Shown here: one piece after another, positions 34,976 to 39,616 of the stretch | Position numbering within the stretch: position 1 is the first letter of the stretch | Layout: each line of letters opens with the position of its first letter | Source: Anaerolineae bacterium | GTDB taxonomy: Bacteria; Chloroflexota; Anaerolineae; DTLA01 | Direction: 5' to 3' | DNA: 39,616 nucleotides | Assembly (NCBI GenBank): GCA_029907165.1 | Contig: JARYMK010000006.1 | Span: 1-39,616 of the forward strand | Notes under the pieces: model-generated | Seen by the model: only the letters and a program-made list of their open reading frames with translations | What the model was told of the DNA's origin: nothing | Database searches by the model: none | Made by a program: the position numbers and the translations under genes

Positions 34976-36087
34976 CGGGGAGAGGCGTCCTGCGACGCCT
35001 GGCGCAGCGCGTCCAGGATGCGCAAGTCGGCCGCCGAGAACGCCACCGACTCCGCCTCGTCCAGCCGAATCCATCGCCACGCTGCGCAATCCAGGGCCTG
35101 CGGTTCGGGTTCGCCAGGCTCAAGCCACGCATGGAAAGCGTGCAGCGTGATGCGGAAGTGGGTGTAGGCGTGCCTGACCACCGTCAGCCGCTTGCCGACG
35201 CGGATGCGAACGCCCAGTTCTTCCCGAATCTCGCGTGTCAGGCAGTCTTCCAGCGATTCGCCGGGTTCCACCTTGCCGCCGGGAAACTCCCACAGGCCAC
35301 CCAGAAGCCCTTCGGCGTTGCGGCGGGCAATGAGGAACACGCCGGGTTCGCGCCAGATGACGGCGGCGGTAACGTCGTAGTGGGGCGTCTGCTTGCGGGC
35401 CGCGCGCGGGGGGAACAGGGCCTGCGAGCCTTGCGCGTAGGCGACGCAGGCGAACGCCCACGGACACTGCTGACATAGGGGATTGCGAGGCGTGCAGACC
35501 GTCGCCCCCAGTTCCATGAGGGCCTCGTTAAACGCGCCGGCACAGCCGGTCGGCAACAGTGCCCGCGCCAACTCCCACAGCGCGCCGTCCAGACGCGCCC
35601 TGCTGGATTCGGCGACCGCGAAGACGCGGCTCAAGACCCGACGGATGTTGCCGTCCAGCGCAGGCTCGTCGCGGCCAAAGGCGATGCTCAGGATAGCGCC
35701 CGCCGTGTAGCGCCCCACGCCGGGGAGGCGGCGCAGCGCTTCGGCGTCGTCGGGCACGCGGCCCTTGTGCGCCGCCACGATTTCCTGGGCAGCCCTGTGC
35801 AGGTTGCGCGCCCGCGCGTAGTAGCCCAGCCCCTCCCACGCTTTGAGCACGTTATCCAGCGGCGTGCGGGCCAGCGTCTGCACATCGGGGAACAGGCGCA
35901 TCCACCGCTCAAAGTAGGGCACGACGGTTTCCACCCGCGTCTGCTGGAGCATGACCTCGGAGATCCACACGCGGTAAGGGTCGCGGGGTGTGGTGCGCCA
36001 CGGCAGCGGGCGCAGATGACCAGCGGCCCAGTCCAGGAGCGCGCTTTGGAGTTCCGCGTACTGTGCGGGCGGTGGAGTTTGTTCCAT
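34972..36087 (-). CDS. mutY: A/G-specific adenine glycosylase MutY with C-terminal NUDIX domain
   Basis: LPWRTTPRDPYRVWISEVMLQQTRVETVVPYFERW, LPGVGRYTAGAILSIAFG, FeS motif CTPRNPLCQQCPWAFAC, and C-terminal NUDIX GGKVEPGESLEDCLTREIREELG. Confidence 0.96.
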   Translation of the reverse strand: MEQTPPPAQYAELQSALLDWAAGHLRPLPWRTTPRDPYRVWISEVMLQQTRVETVVPYFERWMRLFPDVQTLARTPLDNVLKAWEGLGYYARARNLHRAAQEIVAAHKGRVPDDAEALRRLPGVGRYTAGAILSIAFGRDEPALDGNIRRVLSRVFAVAESSRARLDGALWELARALLPTGCAGAFNEALMELGATVCTPRNPLCQQCPWAFACVAYAQGSQALFPPRAARKQTPHYDVTAAVIWREPGVFLIARRNAEGLLGGLWEFPGGKVEPGESLEDCLTREIREELGVRIRVGKRLTVVRHAYTHFRITLHAFHAWLEPGEPEPQALDCAAWRWIRLDEAESVAFSAADLRILDALRQASQDASPR

Positions 36088-36127
36088 CTTCGCGCAAGGC
36101 TCCCGCCGGCGTCGGCAGGGCAGTGCC

Positions 36128-36775
36128 CTAGTCGCGGCCAAGCACGGTGCTGCGGCCGTTGTCGGCGGTGGCGCGATTGATTTCCATGACCTCCACGGTG
36201 CAGTCCAGGCACCACGCGGGACCGTCGCCCGGGCGAATCAGAGGCGCGCCGCACCGCAGGCACCGCAGCACCTCGCCGGTTTCAGCCAACAGGTCGTTGA
36301 CCAGTTTCCAGTCCACGTCGCGACGCAGGTTGAATCGCTCTTTCACACCATCCTTCGGCGCGGCACCAGCGACTTCCAGGGCGGCCAAATAGGCGGCGTA
36401 CCGCACGACGCGGTCTTCCTCAGGGTCGCGCAGCGTCTCCAGCAACTGGCGCAGGGCGCCCTTGTCGCGGGTGCGCGCCAAGAGAGCGCCCAGAGCGCGC
36501 GCCGCTGTGGCCCCGACGTGGGCACTGGTATCGTAGCGAAGCACGTACTCGCACAGAGGCCGGTAGTCGGCGATACGCCAGCGTATGGCCAGCACCTCCA
36601 GGGCAGCCGCCCGCACCTCTGGCGAGTTGTGCAGCACCAAATCCTCAATATCCTCATCCGCTTCGGTCAAGAAGCCGTCGGCGAAGCACCGCAAGACGGC
36701 GGGGATGTCCGCATCGTCAATGCGCCCCTCGCGCAAATCGTCCAGCAATTCATGTAGCGATAGCCGTTCACCCAT
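36128..36775 (-). CDS. HEAT-repeat-like protein with C-terminal zinc ribbon
   Basis: Helical repeat pattern (NSPEVRAAALEVLAIRW..., TSAHVGATAARALGALL...) and CLRCGAPLIRPGDGPAWCLDC. Confidence 0.7.
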   Translation of the reverse strand: MGERLSLHELLDDLREGRIDDADIPAVLRCFADGFLTEADEDIEDLVLHNSPEVRAAALEVLAIRWRIADYRPLCEYVLRYDTSAHVGATAARALGALLARTRDKGALRQLLETLRDPEEDRVVRYAAYLAALEVAGAAPKDGVKERFNLRRDVDWKLVNDLLAETGEVLRCLRCGAPLIRPGDGPAWCLDCTVEVMEINRATADNGRSTVLGRD

Positions 36776-37032
36776 GGGTGATTCCCAAAGACCTCATTTC
36801 CCCAATCTCGTGCCGTGCACGAGACGCGATTATACGCAAAACGGGGATTTTGGCGAATGGGCTCGTTTCGGAATTCGGTTCCCGGGTCTGCCGGCGGCTA
36901 TCGGGATTTCTCTAACCCCCAAGGCACCTGAGCAAAGCACGAGTATAGAACATCTTCTCGTGCGCGGCACGAGGAAAGCCCCGCACCGGGCTTACCAGCA
37001 CGCGATGAACCCGCGTCGCGGCCAGGCGAAAT

Positions 37033-37061
37033 TTGAAAAGACGGATGACAAGTGGTATCAT
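37033..37061 (+). promoter_or_regulatory. Sigma70-like promoter upstream of small ORF 37251
   Basis: TTGAAA-N17-TATCAT. Confidence 0.55.
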
Positions 37062-37250
37062 ATAGCCACAGACGGAACATCTCAACCGAATAACCTGTAC
37101 GGATTGTTTGTCCTCTTTGTTGTCCTCGCGGGAGGACGCGCCTGCGCAATGTTCCTCCCCAACAACCTCATAGCGAAGTGCCCGGTCAAGGCGTTGTCAG
37201 AAGTCCTTCTTATCCGCTGTCCAAACAAGAACAGAAAGGAGAAGCGACGA

Positions 37251-37403
37251 ATGAATCCGACAATCGCCAGGCTGCGCATGAGAATCTTCCGGCGGCAATG
37301 TGTCTCGTGGGATGGCGAAACGTTCACCATCGCCTTCCCGGGGTACGCCCACGTTCCCGAGATCAAGCAGCGGGCCGTCATTCCGCTGTGCTTTGAGGCC
37401 TGA
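37251..37403 (+). CDS. Small hypothetical protein (50 aa), possibly first part of a split gene
   Basis: AAAGGAG SD before ATG; MNPTIARLRMRIFRRQCVSWDGETFTIAFPGYAHVPEIKQRAVIPLCFEA then TGA TAG. Confidence 0.5.
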   Translation: MNPTIARLRMRIFRRQCVSWDGETFTIAFPGYAHVPEIKQRAVIPLCFEA

Positions 37404-37615
37404 TAGAAGACCTCGGGTCGGAGGGCAAGGCCCAGTGGCACTACAACCGAATCCGAATCAAGCCCGAGAAGCCCCTGACCAAAGAGGCCCACGACAGGTT
37501 CGCACGGGCGGCGAACAGTATGTGCAGGGCGTTCCTGAACAGGGAATTCTGGATGGGCATCGTCTTGGGGACCATCGTAGAGCGGAACCTGGGCGGCGAC
37601 GAAGAGGAGGAGTGA
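37400..37615 (+). other. Open reading segment in the -1 frame relative to 37251 (possible second half of split/frameshifted gene)
   Basis: Reads LIEDLGSEGKAQWHYNRIRIKPEKPLTKEAHDRFARAANSMCRAFLNREFWMGIVLGTIVERNLGGDEEEE; no ATG at its 5' end; overlaps the upstream stop. Confidence 0.5.
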
Positions 37616-37651
37616 GCCGGCCCAGACGACAACCCCGAAAGGTGCGTGGCA

Positions 37652-37683
37652 GATGGGGGAGGGATGCGCATCCCTCCCCCATC
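37652..37683. terminator. 32-bp perfect palindrome, possible bidirectional terminator
   Basis: GATGGGGGAGGGATGC|GCATCCCTCCCCCATC between convergent reading frames. Confidence 0.55.
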
Positions 37684-37703
37684 GCTGTTTCGCAGCAGCG
37701 TCG

Positions 37704-38492
37704 CTATGAGTCCCCGGCGCTCGCCCGCAGCCAGTACTGCTCGGCGGGGAAGCCGCCCCCCATGCGGAGCGCGTGGTCTCTCACGTGGCGGCGCATGTCG
37801 GCCTCATCCTGCCAGAAGATGGGGATTTGCGAGCGGTAGCGGGCAATGGCATCGCACTTGGCAGCCACATCCTCCTCCGCGAGGCGCACAATCTGCGGCT
37901 GCAACGCCCCTAGCGGCGACTGCGCTACCGCCTGGCGCACCGCGTCCTGATCCTCGGCGTACGGATAGTCTTCGTACCAAACCACATCTAGGCCGTCGCG
38001 CGCCACCAGCTGCAGCACAGCCGCCTGAACCACCTGGTGATCCACATGGTAGCCCGCCGCCAGCATGGCGTACACCCTTGGGCGCCCCGCATTGCGCCAG
38101 AACCGCCGCATCTCGGACGCGAGTGCCCGCACCTTGACGGGGTCGTTGCGGCTGATGCCCCCGAAGATGGCGTCGCGGTTGGGATATACCGGCTGCCCGG
38201 TGCGCGTGTGCAGGCGGTAAATGGCGTCCTCGTAGGCCCAGTGGATGGGATGGGCGCCCAGTATGGCCAGCGCCTCGCGATCCTCATGGCGGCGCAGGGC
38301 GATGGCATCGCCATGCGCGCCCCAACGCGCCTCCAGGGCGCGGGCGAACGGCGAGCGCACGTCGGTCTGCGCGCTGCCCGCGAAGATGGTGAGCACGCCT
38401 ACCGACAGCCCCGCGCGCGCCTGCTGATGAATAAGCCCCCCGCAGGATAGCGCGGCATCGTCCAGGTGTGGCGAGAGATAGAGAACGTCCAT
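37704..38492 (-). CDS. PIG-L/LmbE family deacetylase
   Basis: MDVLYLSPHLDDAALSCGGLIHQQARAG...RRHEDREALAILG...YHVDHQVV. Start ATG 38492 (SD GAGGAGG). Confidence 0.93.
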   Translation of the reverse strand: MDVLYLSPHLDDAALSCGGLIHQQARAGLSVGVLTIFAGSAQTDVRSPFARALEARWGAHGDAIALRRHEDREALAILGAHPIHWAYEDAIYRLHTRTGQPVYPNRDAIFGGISRNDPVKVRALASEMRRFWRNAGRPRVYAMLAAGYHVDHQVVQAAVLQLVARDGLDVVWYEDYPYAEDQDAVRQAVAQSPLGALQPQIVRLAEEDVAAKCDAIARYRSQIPIFWQDEADMRRHVRDHALRMGGGFPAEQYWLRASAGDS

Positions 38493-38583
38493 GTGGCCTC
38501 CTCGCAGGAATTCGCCCAAGGGGCACCAACCCCCTGGCGGGAAACGAGATGGCTGCAATGCTTCGGCTGCAAAGGCAATCAGA

Positions 38584-38827
38584 GCACCGCAGAGACGCGG
38601 AGAACGGATAGGACGCCAGTATTTGACCACAGGGATTCCTGATGGCGTGTCATTGCGATGGCGCAGCGCCCGAAGCAATCCCGGCAGCCTGTCATTCTGA
38701 GGCGCGGGGCGCCGAAGAATCCCCGTCAACCGACATGCTTCGCTTGCAATGACAACGGATGATTCTCTCTGTGGTCAACCTCTAGGAATCTTGGGGCTTC
38801 TCCGTGCACTCTGCGTCTCTGCGGTGA
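38584..38827. repeat. Composite repeat: CCGCAGAGACGCGGAGA..CTCTGCGTCTCTGCGGTGA arms (copy E) enclosing GTCATTGCGA/GTCATTCTGAG-type repeats
   Basis: Outer arms 38584-38605 and 38799-38827; inner TGTCATTGC (38648-38656) inverted to GCAATGACA (38746-38754), plus CTGTCATTCTGAGGCG..GCCGAAGAATC at 38689-38721. Confidence 0.7.
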
Positions 38828-38833
38828 GATGCG

Positions 38834-39616
38834 CTACAGCATCTTGCGCGGCCTGTACTGCAGGGCTTCAGCGATGTGGTGCAGTCGGATGTCCGCGCTT
38901 CCTTCCAGGTCGGCGATGGTGCGCGCCAACTTGAGAATGCGGTGGTACGCGCGGGCGCTCAACTGCAGCTGCTGCATGGCCGACTTCATCAGGCTCTTGC
39001 CATTGTCGTCAATCTTGCAGAACTCGCGCACCTCGGCAGGGCCCATGTCGGCGTTGCAGGCCAGCGGCGTGCCCGCGAACCGCTGCTGCTGGCGCTCGCG
39101 GGCGGCCTGCACCCGCCGGCGGATGACGGCCGACGGCTCGCCGCGCCGCTCGTCGGACAGTTTCTCGTAGTCCACGCGCGGGACTTCCACATGGATGTCT
39201 ATGCGGTCCAGGAGTGGCCCGGAGATGCGCTTCTGGTAGCGGCTGATGGTGCTCATGGAGCAGGTGCACTCGCGCACAGGGTCGCCGTAGTACCCGCACG
39301 GGCACGGGTTCATTGCGCCGACCAGCATGAAGTTGGCCGGGAAGGTCAGGCTGCCCTGGGCGCGGGCGATGGTTACGATCTTGTCTTCCAGCGGCTGGCG
39401 GAGCACCTCCAGCGTGCGCTGGCCGAATTCGGGGAGTTCGTCCAGGAACAGGACGCCGCGATGGGCCAGCGAGATTTCGCCCGGGCGGGGCCAGCGTCCG
39501 CCGCCCACCAGCCCGGCGTGGCTGATGGTGTGGTGCGGTGCGCGGAACGGGCGGTGGCGGATGAGCGGCACGTCGGGCGGCAGGCAGTCGGCCACGCTAT
39601 AGATGCGCGTGGCGTC
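38834..39616 (-). CDS. comM: YifB/ComM-type Mg chelatase-like AAA+ ATPase, partial (5' end beyond window)
   Basis: [64 protein letters not shown]...[12 protein letters not shown]...[32 protein letters not shown]. Confidence 0.96.
   Translation of the reverse strand, partial: DATRIYSVADCLPPDVPLIRHRPFRAPHHTISHAGLVGGGRWPRPGEISLAHRGVLFLDELPEFGQRTLEVLRQPLEDKIVTIARAQGSLTFPANFMLVGAMNPCPCGYYGDPVRECTCSMSTISRYQKRISGPLLDRIDIHVEVPRVDYEKLSDERRGEPSAVIRRRVQAARERQQQRFAGTPLACNADMGPAEVREFCKIDDNGKSLMKSAMQQLQLSARAYHRILKLARTIADLEGSADIRLHHIAEALQYRPRKML

Noticed and set aside
36585-37403. 272-aa plus-strand ORF
   Set aside because: Ser/Arg-rich, antisense to 36128-36775 at its start; only the last 50 codons (from ATG 37251) have an SD and plausible composition.
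1-39616. CRISPR array, prophage or transposase
   Set aside because: No regularly spaced direct repeats, Cas, phage structural or transposase-like protein recognised in the window.

Overview
High-GC bacterial chromosomal window. Gene content and style suggest a Chloroflexota-like lineage, but that is inference and was not tested. Most of it is housekeeping and metabolic genes: psuG/psuK-like, MsbA-type ABC exporter, CPBP protease, LysM protein, HD-domain protein, PcrA/UvrD helicase, sugar/glycosyltransferase genes, MetRS, Prs, DksA/TraR-like regulator, RuvB, QueH, SPFH protein, tRNA-Ser(CGA), TadA, OGG1, MutY-NUDIX, PIG-L deacetylase and a partial YifB/ComM. The main candidate for an uncharacterised system is a tight operon at about 2.6-6.1 kb. 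It encodes a small membrane zinc-ribbon protein, a DUF2207-like membrane protein ending in a striking Cys-Ala repeat tail (GGGGGCACACACACAGCACACAGGGR), and 1 nt later a PqqD/RRE-radical SAM-SPASM enzyme. This resembles a RiPP-style substrate/maturase pair. Other notable items: a perfect parS palindrome (TGTTTCACGTGAAACA), a QueH with an N-terminal domain resembling the PLMP/RRXRR domain of IscB, a likely leaderless tadA, several families of dispersed palindromic intergenic repeats (one supplies a gene's stop codon), a 32-bp perfect palindrome, and a small split/frameshifted ORF pair in an otherwise gene-poor stretch at 36.8-37.6 kb. No CRISPR array, rRNA or transposase gene was seen. All functional calls come from reading motifs; no database search was run.
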